Translations under genes and position numbers: made by a program
Source: Desulfotomaculum sp.
GTDB lineage: Bacteria > Bacillota > Desulfotomaculia > Desulfotomaculales > Desulfohalotomaculaceae
Length of the DNA stretch: 64,000 nt
Direction: 5' to 3'
Assembly (NCBI GenBank): GCA_017656165.1
Contig: JACDOL010000003.1
Coordinates: forward strand, 1 to 64,000
Shown: piece after piece, positions 17,703-26,254 of the stretch
Layout of the letters: every line of letters starts with the position of its first letter
How positions within the stretch are numbered: the first letter of the stretch is position 1
The notes under the pieces: generated by a model
Seen by the model: the letters and a program-made list of their open reading frames with translations, nothing else
Told to the model about the DNA's origin: nothing
The model's database searches: none

Positions 17703-19778
17703 TTATGATACAATTTTTGAAAAATCAGCTATAGTTTTCATTTCTTGGGCCAGGCTGTATAAAAGTGCTAAGCGGTTATTACGTATTTTTTCATCATCAA
17801 CCATCACCATTACCTGTTCAAAAAAGTTGTTTATGGGGCCCAGCAGTTTAGCTGTTTCTTCACATGCATTTACATAATCTTTGTTTTCCATATACCGGGC
17901 CATGTTGGTGCTGAAATTTACATACGCTGAATATAAATCCTTTTCCACTTCTTCCTTCAGCAGTTCTTTGCTTATAACCCCACCTTCAGATTTTTTGGCC
18001 AAATTATTTACCCTGTTAAATGCAGTCATAAGGTCATTAAACTCGGGCCGCTTTCTAAATTCTGACAGAGCCTGCCCACGTTTCCACGCATCAACAATGA
18101 CATCAAAACCAGCCTCTAAGACAGAATCAATAATGTCGTACGAAAATCCTTTCTCCGAGAAAATTCCCTTTACACGCTGTTTAAAAAACTCCTGTATCTC
18201 TGCTGTTAATGTATCAAGATCTAGTTTTAAATTTTTCCCCTGGTACCCAATATACGCTAGATTAATCATTTCATTCAACGAAATGGGTAGTTCGCCGTCT
18301 AAAATAATATTTACTGCTCCCAGCGCCTGCCTCCTTAGAGCATAAGGATCCTGCGATCCCGTAGGCTGTATACCAATTGCAAAACAGCCCACAATACTAT
18401 CGAACTTATCTGCCAAGCTTAGAACTTTTCCTGCCAAACTGACAGGCAGTTCATCACCGGCATGACGGGGTAAATAATGTTCAAAAACTGCCTGGGCAAC
18501 TTCCTGCTCTTCACCATTTTTTAATGCATATTCTCTTCCCATTACACCCTGCAGCTCAGGAAATTCATACACCATGTTTGTAACCAGGTCAGCTTTGGAT
18601 AGATAAGCAGCCCTGGAAATTGTATCTTTCTGCTTATTGTCCGCACCAAGTTTATCCGCCAGGGCATCTGCCAGCCTGCTTATACGCTGTACTTTATCAT
18701 AAACCGTGCCCAGCTCTTCCAGCCACACTACCTTCTTTAAATCATTAACTTTTTCTGCTAGTGGTGCTTTTAAGTCTTCTTTATAGAAAAATTCAGCGTC
18801 TGCCAAGCGGGCCGCCAATACTTTTTCGTTACCCGCTGTGACTATATCTAAATGTTTTTCAGTACCATTACGCACAGCAATAAATTTGGGCATAAGCTTT
18901 CCTTCTTTATCTAAGACCGGGAAATAGCGCTGATGCTCCCTCATGGGAGTGATTATGACTTCGTCAGGCATATCCAAATAACGCTCTGCAAAACTGCCCA
19001 TTAAAGCCGTTGGATATTCAACAATATTAGCTATTTCATCCAGCAGCTCTTTATCAGGCTGCACCTGTCCACCTGCTTCAGCTGCCAGATCCTGGACCTG
19101 CTGCCAAATAACACGGCGACGCTCATTACCGTCAACCATAACATATTCATTACGCATTACCTCAAAATAGTGCTTCGGATCATCTACTTTTAATGCTCCG
19201 CTGCTTAAAAAACGGTGGCCGTAAGTAAACCTGTTGCTGGCTAAGTTTGCGACCGTAAAAGGAATAATTTCTTTTCCATACAGTGCCACTATCCAATGAA
19301 TTGGCCGGGCAAAGCGATAATCTAAATTTCCCCAGCGCATTGGTTTGGGAAAACGCAGGCTGTCAATCAACTGCGGCGCAATTTCTGCCAGCACCTTCTC
19401 AGTTAACTTTCCTTCTTCTTTAATTACAGCAAATACATACTCCTTTTTACCTGCTTTTTTAGTTATTAAGTTTTCCACCGCCACGCCCAGGCTGCGGGCA
19501 AATCCTAAAGCAGCTTTAGTAGGGTTCCCATCATCATCAAATGCTGCATCTTTGGCCGGGCCTCTTTTTTCTATAGATAATTCAGCCTGCTTTTCATCCA
19601 GCTGTCTAACATACAGTACTAACCGGCGGGGAGTACCATAGGTTTCAACTTCTTTATAATTTAAACGCTGCTCAGCAAAGGCTTCTTCTGCCAGTTCTTT
19701 AAGCTGGCTTAATGCCGGTTCAATAAAACGAGCTGGTATTTCTTCGGTACCTATTTCCATTAAAAAGTCTTTTGCCAT
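17703..19778 (-). CDS. glyS: Glycine-tRNA ligase beta subunit
   Basis: This is the beta chain of the bacterial alpha2beta2 glycyl-tRNA synthetase, which holds the tRNA-binding and HD-like domains. The 691-residue protein starts with the family motif FLMEIGTEEIPARF and contains GTPRRLVLYV, KRGPAKDAAF, RPIHWIVALYG and MREHQRYFPV. A C-terminal anticodon-binding domain follows. The start is one base after the glyQ stop, so translation is coupled. The operon is under a glycine T-box. Confidence 0.97.
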   Translation of the reverse strand: MAKDFLMEIGTEEIPARFIEPALSQLKELAEEAFAEQRLNYKEVETYGTPRRLVLYVRQLDEKQAELSIEKRGPAKDAAFDDDGNPTKAALGFARSLGVAVENLITKKAGKKEYVFAVIKEEGKLTEKVLAEIAPQLIDSLRFPKPMRWGNLDYRFARPIHWIVALYGKEIIPFTVANLASNRFTYGHRFLSSGALKVDDPKHYFEVMRNEYVMVDGNERRRVIWQQVQDLAAEAGGQVQPDKELLDEIANIVEYPTALMGSFAERYLDMPDEVIITPMREHQRYFPVLDKEGKLMPKFIAVRNGTEKHLDIVTAGNEKVLAARLADAEFFYKEDLKAPLAEKVNDLKKVVWLEELGTVYDKVQRISRLADALADKLGADNKQKDTISRAAYLSKADLVTNMVYEFPELQGVMGREYALKNGEEQEVAQAVFEHYLPRHAGDELPVSLAGKVLSLADKFDSIVGCFAIGIQPTGSQDPYALRRQALGAVNIILDGELPISLNEMINLAYIGYQGKNLKLDLDTLTAEIQEFFKQRVKGIFSEKGFSYDIIDSVLEAGFDVIVDAWKRGQALSEFRKRPEFNDLMTAFNRVNNLAKKSEGGVISKELLKEEVEKDLYSAYVNFSTNMARYMENKDYVNACEETAKLLGPINNFFEQVMVMVDDEKIRNNRLALLYSLAQEMKTIADFSKIVS

Positions 19779-19779
19779 C

Positions 19780-20658
19780 TTACTCTTCCTCCTTCTTCAG
19801 CAGCGGGAATCCTAGTTTTTCACGCTGTTCAACATACTTTTGGGCACATATCCGAGCTAAATTTCGAACCCTGGCAATATATCCTGTTCGTTCAGTTACA
19901 CTAATAGCACCTCTAGCATCCAAAAGGTTAAAAGTATGGGAGCATTTTAAAACATAATCATAAGCCGGGAGTACAAGTCCTTTTTCTGCCACCCTGACAG
20001 CCTCAGCCTCATACATATCAAATAATTTAAAAAGCATATCTACATCAGCTTCTTCAAAATTATAAGTTGAATGTTCTACCTCTCCTTGATGGTGTACATC
20101 ACCGTATTTAATATCGTTGACCCACTCAATATCAAAGACACTGTCTACACCCTGGATAAACATGGCCAGGCGTTCCAACCCGTAAGTAATTTCTACCGAT
20201 ACAGGTTTACAATCAATACCTCCACACTGCTGGAAATATGTAAACTGCGTTATTTCCATCCCATCCAGCCATACCTCCCATCCTAAACCCCATGCCCCAA
20301 GGGTGGGAGATTCCCAGTTATCTTCAACAAATCGAATATCATGTTCACTAGGATTAATACCGATTGCTCTTAAACTGTCAAGATATACATCAATTACATC
20401 ATCAGGTGAAGGTTTTAATATCACTTGATATTGATAATAATGCTGCAGGCGGTTGGGATTTTCACCATAACGCCCGTCGGTAGGACGCCGTGAAGGCTCA
20501 ACATAAGCTACACGCCACGGTTCGGGTCCTAAAGCACGCAGGAATGTGGCCGGATTCATGGTACCGGCTCCCTTTTCTATATCATACGGTTGTTGAATAA
20601 TGCAGTTTTGTTCAGACCAAAAATTATTTAAAGCAAGTATAAGCTGTTGAAAGTTCAT
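19780..20658 (-). CDS. glyQ: Glycine-tRNA ligase alpha subunit
   Basis: This is the catalytic alpha chain of glycyl-tRNA synthetase. The 292-residue length is standard. Motifs include [20 protein letters not shown] near residue 20-39, [20 protein letters not shown] and [20 protein letters not shown]. It is second in the csaA-glyQ-glyS order, 17 bases after csaA. Confidence 0.98.
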   Translation of the reverse strand: MNFQQLILALNNFWSEQNCIIQQPYDIEKGAGTMNPATFLRALGPEPWRVAYVEPSRRPTDGRYGENPNRLQHYYQYQVILKPSPDDVIDVYLDSLRAIGINPSEHDIRFVEDNWESPTLGAWGLGWEVWLDGMEITQFTYFQQCGGIDCKPVSVEITYGLERLAMFIQGVDSVFDIEWVNDIKYGDVHHQGEVEHSTYNFEEADVDMLFKLFDMYEAEAVRVAEKGLVLPAYDYVLKCSHTFNLLDARGAISVTERTGYIARVRNLARICAQKYVEQREKLGFPLLKKEEE

Positions 20659-20675
20659 TTTTTGTTATCCTCCTT

Positions 20676-21014
20676 TTAACTTATTCGCGAGCCATTTTTT
20701 ACCGGTCGTTCAGGCTGAAGGAGTACAACAGTACCATCATCCTGTACCGTTCCCAAGATTAAGATTTCAGACATAAACCTTGCCACCTGCCGGGGTGGAA
20801 AATTCACCACTGCTACCACCTGGCGGTTTATGAGGTCTTCTTTGCTGTATAAATCTGTAATTTGCGCACTGGATTTTTTAACACCAATTTCATTCCCAAA
20901 GTCTACCCACACTTTGTACGCAGGTTTTCTTGCCTCTGGGAAATCTTCTACTTTTATCACCGTTCCTATTCTAATATCAATCTGGAAAAAGTCATCAACA
21001 GTAACCTGCTGCAT
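20676..21014 (-). CDS. csaA: CsaA-type tRNA-binding domain protein
   Basis: The 112-residue single-domain protein has the OB-fold tRNA-binding (EMAP/CsaA) sequence: FFQIDIRIGTVIKVEDFPEARKPAYK at the N-terminus, KKSSAQIT, VVNFPPRQVARFMSEIL and a final VLLQPE. Bacillus CsaA has chaperone-like activity linked to protein export, and the fold binds tRNA. Placement directly behind a glycine T-box and ahead of glyQS suggests that its expression rises when glycyl-tRNA is short. Confidence 0.92.
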   Translation of the reverse strand: MQQVTVDDFFQIDIRIGTVIKVEDFPEARKPAYKVWVDFGNEIGVKKSSAQITDLYSKEDLINRQVVAVVNFPPRQVARFMSEILILGTVQDDGTVVLLQPERPVKNGSRIS

Positions 21015-21060
21015 TTAAACACCCCCAACTATTAATTTATTTATAAATTATAATTATCCG

Positions 21061-21170
21061 TCAAGGTATTTATAGTCCAAAAACACGCCGGCACATATAC
21101 TTGAACGAACGCTTAAGCCTCCCCGCACCTGCATAACTGGTCGCTTCGCTCCTCAAACATACCCGGCGCT
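21061..21170. repeat. Copy of dispersed intergenic repeat family
   Basis: The left part (AAGGTATTTATAGTCC, then AAACACGCCGGCACATATA, then TTGAA) matches 58072-58113 closely. The right part carries CCTCAAACATACCCGGCGCT, also present at 3551 and, in part, 49042. It lies between csaA and the T-box terminator, on the transcribed leader. Confidence 0.6.
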
Positions 21171-21186
21171 TTATTATCCTCAAACT

Positions 21187-21430
21187 AAAAAACCTCCCGT
21201 CCCACAAATTCAGGGACGGGAGGATTCTCCCGCGGTTCCACCCTGGTTGACCGCATACGGCCCTCCTTGTAAAATGCAAGCTTTACTCACCTGAAGCTAA
21301 TACAGCTCGCAGGCTTTCCTCTTGCGGCTTGGGAACCCCTTTCACGCAAGCTGTTTTACCGGGCTCACACCGCCCCCGGCTCGCTGAAAAAACTGCACTT
21401 GGCTACTCTTTCCCTCATCGCCTTCAGTAT
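21187..21430 (-). promoter_or_regulatory. Glycine T-box leader of csaA-glyQ-glyS
   Basis: The minus-strand transcript has the stem I AGTA element, the apical GGGGGCGGTGTGAGCCC loop and GAAAGGGGTTCCC, which lines up with the GAAAGGCATTC of Bacillus glyQS and gives a GGG (Gly) specifier. The T-box AGGGTGGAACCGCGG (about 21229-21243) and terminator arms CCTCCCGTCCC/GGGACGGGAGG (21193-21223) follow. The T-box bulge TGGA is complementary to the TCCA end expected for tRNA-Gly. Uncharged tRNA-Gly should block the terminator and allow expression. Confidence 0.92.
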
Positions 21431-21452
21431 TAACTTATAAATACACGAAAGT

Positions 21453-21482
21453 ATTTTAGCATTCTTTTATAAAAGTTGTCAA
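21453..21482 (-). promoter_or_regulatory. Promoter of glycine T-box operon
   Basis: On the minus strand TTGACA (21477-21482) is separated by 18 bases from TAAAAT (21453-21458), about 20 bases upstream of stem I. Confidence 0.75.
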
Positions 21483-21511
21483 TATTTGCTTGGGAAACAC
21501 GATAACGTTAA

Positions 21512-21916
21512 TTATATTATGTTATTTTCTTTTTCACCATGTTCTATTTCCATGGTGTAGTCATTAGCCATGGCGGCAATGGCACCTACTGCACCAAGCA
21601 CAGCAAGCTCTGTACTGTAAAGTGCTCCCACCAGTCCTGCCACTCCCACCGTAGCCGGCAGATCCATAATGGTCTTGCCGTCCTTTTTTATTTTAATGCG
21701 TGTTTTTTGACCAGTTTCTAAAATATTTCTCAGCTGGCTTACAGCTTCTTTACTCCGCCCGTGAATTTTTTCTTTTAAATGAAGGCTGCTCTGTTCCAAT
21801 TTAATTAATGCCTGCACAACATCCCCTTCTGCTTCATCTAGGGCTTCCTTAGCCTCTTTATAGCTTACACCTAACCGGGCACGAAGCAAATCAATTTTTT
21901 CTAATTCACTATTCAT
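21512..21916 (-). CDS. DUF4342 protein with N-terminal UBA-like helix bundle
   Basis: The 134-residue protein begins with a UBA/TS-N-like three-helix module (LRARLGVSYKEAKEALDEAEGDVVQALIKLE), also seen in EF-Ts. A linker and the DUF4342 core follow (TRIKIKKDGKTIMDLPATVGVAGLV), ending in an Ala-rich, possibly membrane-embedded helix at about 92-120. Function is unknown. It follows recO by 25 bases and probably shares its transcript. Confidence 0.8.
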   Translation of the reverse strand: MNSELEKIDLLRARLGVSYKEAKEALDEAEGDVVQALIKLEQSSLHLKEKIHGRSKEAVSQLRNILETGQKTRIKIKKDGKTIMDLPATVGVAGLVGALYSTELAVLGAVGAIAAMANDYTMEIEHGEKENNII

Positions 21917-21941
21917 ATTGTTACCCCCCCTAATATACCTA

Positions 21942-22721
21942 CTAATATTTACCCCGGTGAAGGGGAGCTTTATGCAAAACTTCCAAAAATTCCAGTGATT
22001 TAGCTCTTCTTTCCAGGTAATTCCTGGTGAGAGCTTTTAAAATCCTTTTTAACTCATTAAAAATTACCGGTTTAATCTTTATCTTTGCTAGATCCCCCGG
22101 CCTAGTAACCAGCAGCTGGTGCATTAATTTTATAGTTTGATAATTTATTTCCAAAGCCTGAGTATCGCTAGCGCGGCATCTCCCGCATACTGCTCCGCCA
22201 AGGTTAACACTAAATGCTATTTTACCCGTTAGCAGCTGACCACAGTTTACACAGCAGCCCAGCTCAGGCAGGTAACCCATTAACCCCAGCATTTTTAACT
22301 CAAACCCTGCAATAATCTGCTCCGCCTGGGACATATCCACAAAAGGCCGGTCCAGCCAGCCCAGTGTGGTCAGCAGCAGTATAAAGAGAGACTCATTTGA
22401 CTGGCCCTCTGGACTTAACCCATCTACCAGTTCACAAATATACAGGGCTAAAGTCATTTTTTCTAAATGGCTGCGCAGGTGAGGAAAAAAAGTTATGTTT
22501 TCGGACTGGCTGATAGAATCCAGTTCCTTTCCCCGGTATAAAAGAAGCCGTGAGTGACAAAAAGGTTGAACAGCCCCTCTCTTGCGGCTGGCAGCTTTAC
22601 TTACCCCATGGGCAACTACCCGCTGCTTACCATTTTCCCTGGAAAATATAGTTATTAATTTGTCTGCCTCACGCATATTTTTTAAGCGCAGTACAACAGC
22701 TTCCACCTTGTATAATTTCAA
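21942..22721 (-). CDS. recO: DNA repair protein RecO
   Basis: RecO loads RecA through RecF/RecR and anneals single strands. The 259-residue protein has the N-terminal OB fold (KVEAVVLRLKNMREADKLITIFSRENGK) and a helical domain with a zinc finger (CCVNCGQLL and CGRCR). The start is a TTG at 22721 with GGGG upstream. In the conserved order it follows era, but here mgtE and ubiX lie between them. Confidence 0.96.
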   Translation of the reverse strand: MKLYKVEAVVLRLKNMREADKLITIFSRENGKQRVVAHGVSKAASRKRGAVQPFCHSRLLLYRGKELDSISQSENITFFPHLRSHLEKMTLALYICELVDGLSPEGQSNESLFILLLTTLGWLDRPFVDMSQAEQIIAGFELKMLGLMGYLPELGCCVNCGQLLTGKIAFSVNLGGAVCGRCRASDTQALEINYQTIKLMHQLLVTRPGDLAKIKIKPVIFNELKRILKALTRNYLERRAKSLEFLEVLHKAPLHRGKY

Positions 22722-22828
22722 TATCTCTACCCCTTAACGGATTTATAATTTTCTATTATGTCTATATTTATAATAATTTCTTTTTAAAAAGGCAAATTAA
22801 TGGTGAGATTTCAGAAAGTACTAAATAA

Positions 22829-23021
22829 AACCTGCAAAAAGCCCTGGAAGGGGAACAAAAATCCAATCAAATGAAACGCAAAGCAGCAGTAAGAGGCTAA
22901 AGAAGACAATATTGACGCAGCTCTTTATTGTAAGAAGTATATATGGGATAAAAATAATAAAATTATGGAAAAAGTATATGAAAACACTTATATTAACTTC
23001 TATACGAAAAACTTGATTTAG
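22829..23021 (+). pseudogene. Possible decayed fragment of a ferritin-like/rubrerythrin-type gene
   Basis: The 343-base spacer between recO and ubiX has no intact gene. On the plus strand one frame reads NLQKALEGEQKSNQMKRKAA up to a stop at 22898. The next frame continues from 22893 as EAKEDNIDAALYCKKYIWDK and ends at 23019. Joined by a frameshift these resemble the first helix pair of rubrerythrin/ferritin-like proteins (N-L-x-A-x-x-GE, then AKEEx-I-x-AA). There is no start codon or ribosome-binding site. The similarity is from memory and weak. Confidence 0.28.
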
Positions 23022-23064
23022 GGTAAAATATAATGGATTTTTAAAATATGCAGGTGATTAGAAT

Positions 23065-23640
23065 ATGCAGAAAAAAAGTAAGCGGTTAGTTGTAGCCATT
23101 ACCGGTGCCAGCGGGGTAGTTTACGGTGCAGCCCTCATGGAACAACTAAACGAACTGGGTATAGAAACTCATTTAGTAATCAGCAGCTGGGCGAAACATA
23201 CCATTAAAGCAGAAATGGGTATTAATCACCAGCAGGTAAGAGAACTGGCCGATTACAGCTATTCTGAAGATAACATGGAGGCGCCAATTTCCAGCGGTTC
23301 ATTCCTTCATGACGGCATGATTATATGTCCCTGCAGTATGAAAACCTTATCTGCTATTGCCAGCGGATACGGTGATAATTTAATTACCCGAGCTGCAGAT
23401 GTTACTATTAAGGAAAAACGCAAACTGGTACTGGTACCCAGGGAAACTCCTCTTTCCCCCATTCATTTAGAAAACATGCTGAAATTAGCCCAGGTAGGTG
23501 TTATTATCATGCCCCCGGTAATTGGATTTTATCAGCATCCAAGTACTCTCCAAGAAGCGATTCTGCAGTTTACCGGCCGCATTCTTGATTTATTAAATAT
23601 TCCCAACAAACTGGTAAACCGCTGGGGTAGGGAGTCATAA
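23065..23640 (+). CDS. ubiX: UbiX-family flavin prenyltransferase
   Basis: UbiX attaches a dimethylallyl group to FMN to make the prenyl-FMN cofactor of UbiD decarboxylases. The 191-residue protein has the N-terminal FMN loop VAITGASGVVYGAALMEQL, the GSFLHDGMIICPCSMKTLSAIASGYGDNLI block, and LVPRETPLSPIHLENMLKLA with the conserved Arg and Glu. It stands alone on the plus strand with a terminator behind it. No ubiD partner is in the window. Confidence 0.95.
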   Translation: MQKKSKRLVVAITGASGVVYGAALMEQLNELGIETHLVISSWAKHTIKAEMGINHQQVRELADYSYSEDNMEAPISSGSFLHDGMIICPCSMKTLSAIASGYGDNLITRAADVTIKEKRKLVLVPRETPLSPIHLENMLKLAQVGVIIMPPVIGFYQHPSTLQEAILQFTGRILDLLNIPNKLVNRWGRES

Positions 23641-23682
23641 AAAACCAGGTACAGCTTTTATAAAAACTGCACCTGGTTTTTT
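23641..23682. terminator. Bidirectional terminator between ubiX and mgtE
   Basis: A hairpin AAAACCAGGTxCAG paired with CTGxACCTGGTTTTTT lies between two converging genes and has A/T runs on both sides, so it can serve both. Confidence 0.85.
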
Positions 23683-23685
23683 AAA

Positions 23686-25029
23686 TTAGATAATTAATAA
23701 AGTAGCTAAGCCAAAGTAAATTACCATACTGGTAATGTCCATTAATGTAGCTATAAAAGGTCCTGATGCCAGTGCGGGGTCTACCCCAATGCGATTCATT
23801 ATTACTGGAACAAGACTGCCCAGTATTGTTGCTATTACAATTGAAATGGCCAGTGACAGCCCAACCACCAATCCAAGTATTAATGACTGCTGCCACACAT
23901 AAGCCATCACTGACAGCAGGAGTCCACAAACTATACCTATCAATATTCCTACCTGGGTTTCCTTCCAAACCACCGCTAATATTTTATTTCTATTCACTTC
24001 CCCGGTTGCCAGACCCCTTACTACTACTGTAAGGGACTGGGATGCTGCATTTCCTGGACCGCCGGCAAGGGCAGTAATGAAGAAAGCTAATGCAGTCATG
24101 TGTTCCAGTGTTTCAGAGAAATTTTGAATAACATTCCCCGCCAGCAATCCACCAAATAACAGACCAATTAACCAGGGGAGCCTTTTGCCCGCTCTAATCC
24201 AAAAGCTGCTTTCAATCTCCTGGCCTTCAGGTTCTATATTAGCCACCAGGCGCATCATGTCTTCTGTTGCTTCTTCTTCCATTACGTCCATTACATCGTC
24301 AAAGGTTACGATTCCTAAAAGCTGCATATTATCATTAACAACAGGTACAGCTAGAAAGTCATACTTGGACATCAGTTTAGCTACTTCTTCCTGGTCAGTA
24401 CGAACATTAACGCTAAAAACTTTCGTACGCATTATGTCTTCTATCAGTGCACTGGGGTCTGCAATAATTAGTTCCCTTAAAGAAATAACTCCAACCAGCT
24501 GTTCCCGGTCATTTGTTACATATACATAATAAACTGTCTCGGCATCAGGTGCTGTTTTGCGGAGTATATTAATAGCTTCAGCTACCGTTATATCCTGCTT
24601 TACGTCCACATATTCAGTGGCCATTAAGCCACCGGCGGTATCTACATCATAGTTTAAAAGTTCACGAATATCTTCTGCATCAGCAGCTTCCATTAAGCTT
24701 AATAAAATATCTTTTTGTTCTTCCGGCAGTTCACCCAAAAAGTCAGCCGCATCATCAGTAAACATCTGCCCCAGTATTTCGGCGGTACGTTTAGGCCCGA
24801 GTCCTTCCAGCAGTAATAGCACTTCTTCTTTGTCTAACTTAAATAATATATCTGAAGCCTTATCTTTATCCACCATGCGCATTATTTTTATGCGCTGGGG
24901 CAGTGGCAGGGTAGGAAGTAAATCAGCAATATCCACAGCATGCAGATCTCTCAAACACTGGCGAAGTTTACTTAGGGAATTCTGATGCAGGCACTCCAAA
25001 ATTTCCGATCTGTCTTCCCGTTTTAACAC
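23686..25029 (-). CDS. mgtE: Magnesium transporter MgtE
   Basis: MgtE is a Mg2+ channel gated by intracellular Mg2+. The 447-residue protein has the N-domain of MgtE repeats (DIADLLPTLPLPQRIKIMRM, DDAADFLGELPEEQ), two CBS domains (about 135-255) and five membrane helices with the selectivity-filter region (ALAGGPGNAASQSLTVVVRGLA, then GVDPALASGPFIATLMDITS). The GTG at 25029 has AAAGGAG at good spacing; a GTG three codons earlier touches the site. It follows a 31-codon leader ORF and structured RNA. Confidence 0.95.
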   Translation of the reverse strand: MLKREDRSEILECLHQNSLSKLRQCLRDLHAVDIADLLPTLPLPQRIKIMRMVDKDKASDILFKLDKEEVLLLLEGLGPKRTAEILGQMFTDDAADFLGELPEEQKDILLSLMEAADAEDIRELLNYDVDTAGGLMATEYVDVKQDITVAEAINILRKTAPDAETVYYVYVTNDREQLVGVISLRELIIADPSALIEDIMRTKVFSVNVRTDQEEVAKLMSKYDFLAVPVVNDNMQLLGIVTFDDVMDVMEEEATEDMMRLVANIEPEGQEIESSFWIRAGKRLPWLIGLLFGGLLAGNVIQNFSETLEHMTALAFFITALAGGPGNAASQSLTVVVRGLATGEVNRNKILAVVWKETQVGILIGIVCGLLLSVMAYVWQQSLILGLVVGLSLAISIVIATILGSLVPVIMNRIGVDPALASGPFIATLMDITSMVIYFGLATLLII

Positions 25030-25044
25030 AATTGCCACTCCTTT

Positions 25045-25153
25045 CTTTACGGAGCGCCCATAATTACCCCCCAGTAAAGAGGTAAGAATAGACGCCCCTT
25101 AGTTATTTGTTTTTTTTGTAAGCCTCCCGGCTCAGCGTCCATTTACTTACCTC
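25045..25153 (-). promoter_or_regulatory. Structured mgtE leader, candidate regulatory RNA
   Basis: In the minus-strand RNA, GAGGUAAG (25146-25153) pairs perfectly with CUUACCUC (25079-25086). Inside it GACGC pairs with GCGUC (25091-25095 with 25135-25139), and an AGCC-GGGA-GGCU hairpin sits at 25121-25132. Just downstream CUUUAC (25074-25079) can pair with GUAAAG (25045-25050), extended by CCU with the AGG of the mgtE ribosome site. The two folds share bases. It does not match the M-box (ykoK) Mg2+ riboswitch as I know it. Confidence 0.5.
25047..25142 (-). CDS. 31-residue leader peptide ORF upstream of mgtE
   Basis: An ATG at 25142 lies seven bases after a strong GAGGAGG site. The frame begins MDAEPGGLQKK, passes a basic stretch (QITKGR) and a hydrophobic, aromatic tail (LFLPLYWGVIMGAP), and stops nine bases before the first possible mgtE start. 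I do not recognise the peptide. Its site lies in a stem and its stop lies in a hairpin near the mgtE site, so translation of this ORF would reshape the mgtE leader. This fits a leader peptide, or a small membrane protein, but function is inferred. Confidence 0.6.
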   Translation of the reverse strand: MDAEPGGLQKKQITKGRLFLPLYWGVIMGAP

Positions 25154-25254
25154 CTCTTAAAAAAATTACTGCCTTAATTTACTTTAGTTTTTTATATTTG
25201 GTGTATAACAGGGTGAACTAATTAAATTGCTACATACTGCAGCTAAAAATAATT

Positions 25255-25277
25255 AAGCCTTCGGCAAACGAAGGCTT
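25255..25277 (-). terminator. Terminator downstream of era
   Basis: A nine-pair hairpin AAGCCTTCG/CGAAGGCTT with a five-base loop is followed on the minus strand by AATTATTTTT. It ends the nfeD-to-era gene block. Confidence 0.75.
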
Positions 25278-25336
25278 TCATTCATTTATCACCCATAGGT
25301 AGATTACCAACAATTATGCCTGCTGTCAACCGATGG

Positions 25337-26227
25337 TTACTCTTTTAGCCCAAGATTTTTAAAATATTCCGGCCGATTTCGCCAATCCTTCTTTACTTTA
25401 ACCCACAGTTCTAAATACACCCGGGAACCAAGCAGGATTTCAATTTCCTGCCTAGCCTTCCTACCTATCTCCTTCAGCATTTTACCGTTTCTTCCTATTA
25501 GAATACCTTTTTGCGAGTCCCTCTCGGTATAAATTGTAGCGCTAACCACTACCAGGTCCTCTCTCTTTTTCTCCAGCAGATCAATTTCTACTGTCACCGA
25601 ATGCGGTACTTCTTCACTGGTTAAGTGCAGAACCTTTTCCCTAATTATTTCAGCCATAATGAAGCTTTCAGGCCGGTCAGTAACTACTCCTTCAGGATAA
25701 TACTGGGGTCCTTCCGGCAGGTAATCTATAATAACATCTACTAAGCGTTTAGTATTTTCTCCTTTTAAGGCAGATATAGGAATTAATTCTGCGAATGGAT
25801 ATAAGTTTTTATATTCTTCTAACAAAGGCAGCAGGTTCTTTTTATCATTAAGTAAATCTACCTTATTCAATATTAAAAACACTGGTGTTTTTAATCCCTG
25901 CATTTGTTCTAATATATACCTGTCCCCACGGCCGGGTGGAGCAGTAGCTTCAGTCATGAACAGCACCAGATCCACTTCCTGCAGGGTGCCGAAAGCTACT
26001 TCCACCAGGTGTTCTCCCAACTTATGCTTAGGCTTATGTATTCCCGGGGTGTCTAAAAAAACCACCTGGGCATCTTCCCTGGTTAAAACCGAATGTATTT
26101 TATGCCTGGTGGTTTGAGGTTTATCTGACATAATGGCAACTTTCTGCCCCACCAAGTGGTTCAGCAGTGTTGATTTGCCCACATTAGTTCGTCCAACCAT
26201 GGCAACAAATCCAGACTTATATGCCAA
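25337..26227 (-). CDS. era: GTPase Era
   Basis: Era is a GTPase that binds the 3' end of 16S rRNA and supports 30S maturation. The 296-residue protein has the G motifs GRTNVGKST (about 11-19), DTPGIHK and NKVD, and a C-terminal KH domain with IGRNGKMLKEIGRKARQEIE. The TTG at 26227 has GGAGGTG seven bases upstream, so I prefer it to the frame start at 26242. It is downstream of ybeY and dgkA, the standard neighbours. Confidence 0.97.
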   Translation of the reverse strand: MAYKSGFVAMVGRTNVGKSTLLNHLVGQKVAIMSDKPQTTRHKIHSVLTREDAQVVFLDTPGIHKPKHKLGEHLVEVAFGTLQEVDLVLFMTEATAPPGRGDRYILEQMQGLKTPVFLILNKVDLLNDKKNLLPLLEEYKNLYPFAELIPISALKGENTKRLVDVIIDYLPEGPQYYPEGVVTDRPESFIMAEIIREKVLHLTSEEVPHSVTVEIDLLEKKREDLVVVSATIYTERDSQKGILIGRNGKMLKEIGRKARQEIEILLGSRVYLELWVKVKKDWRNRPEYFKNLGLKE

Positions 26228-26254
26228 GGCGTTCACCTCCAAATTTTTATCTTT

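Noticed and set aside
21070-21279. Open reading frame of 69 codons on the minus strand
   Set aside because: It runs through the glycine T-box terminator and a repeat element, and has no ribosome site.
25039-25336. M-box (ykoK) Mg2+ riboswitch upstream of mgtE
   Set aside because: The gene context is right, but the conserved M-box core sequences and its size of about 160 bases could not be found; the leader is reported as an unclassified structure instead.
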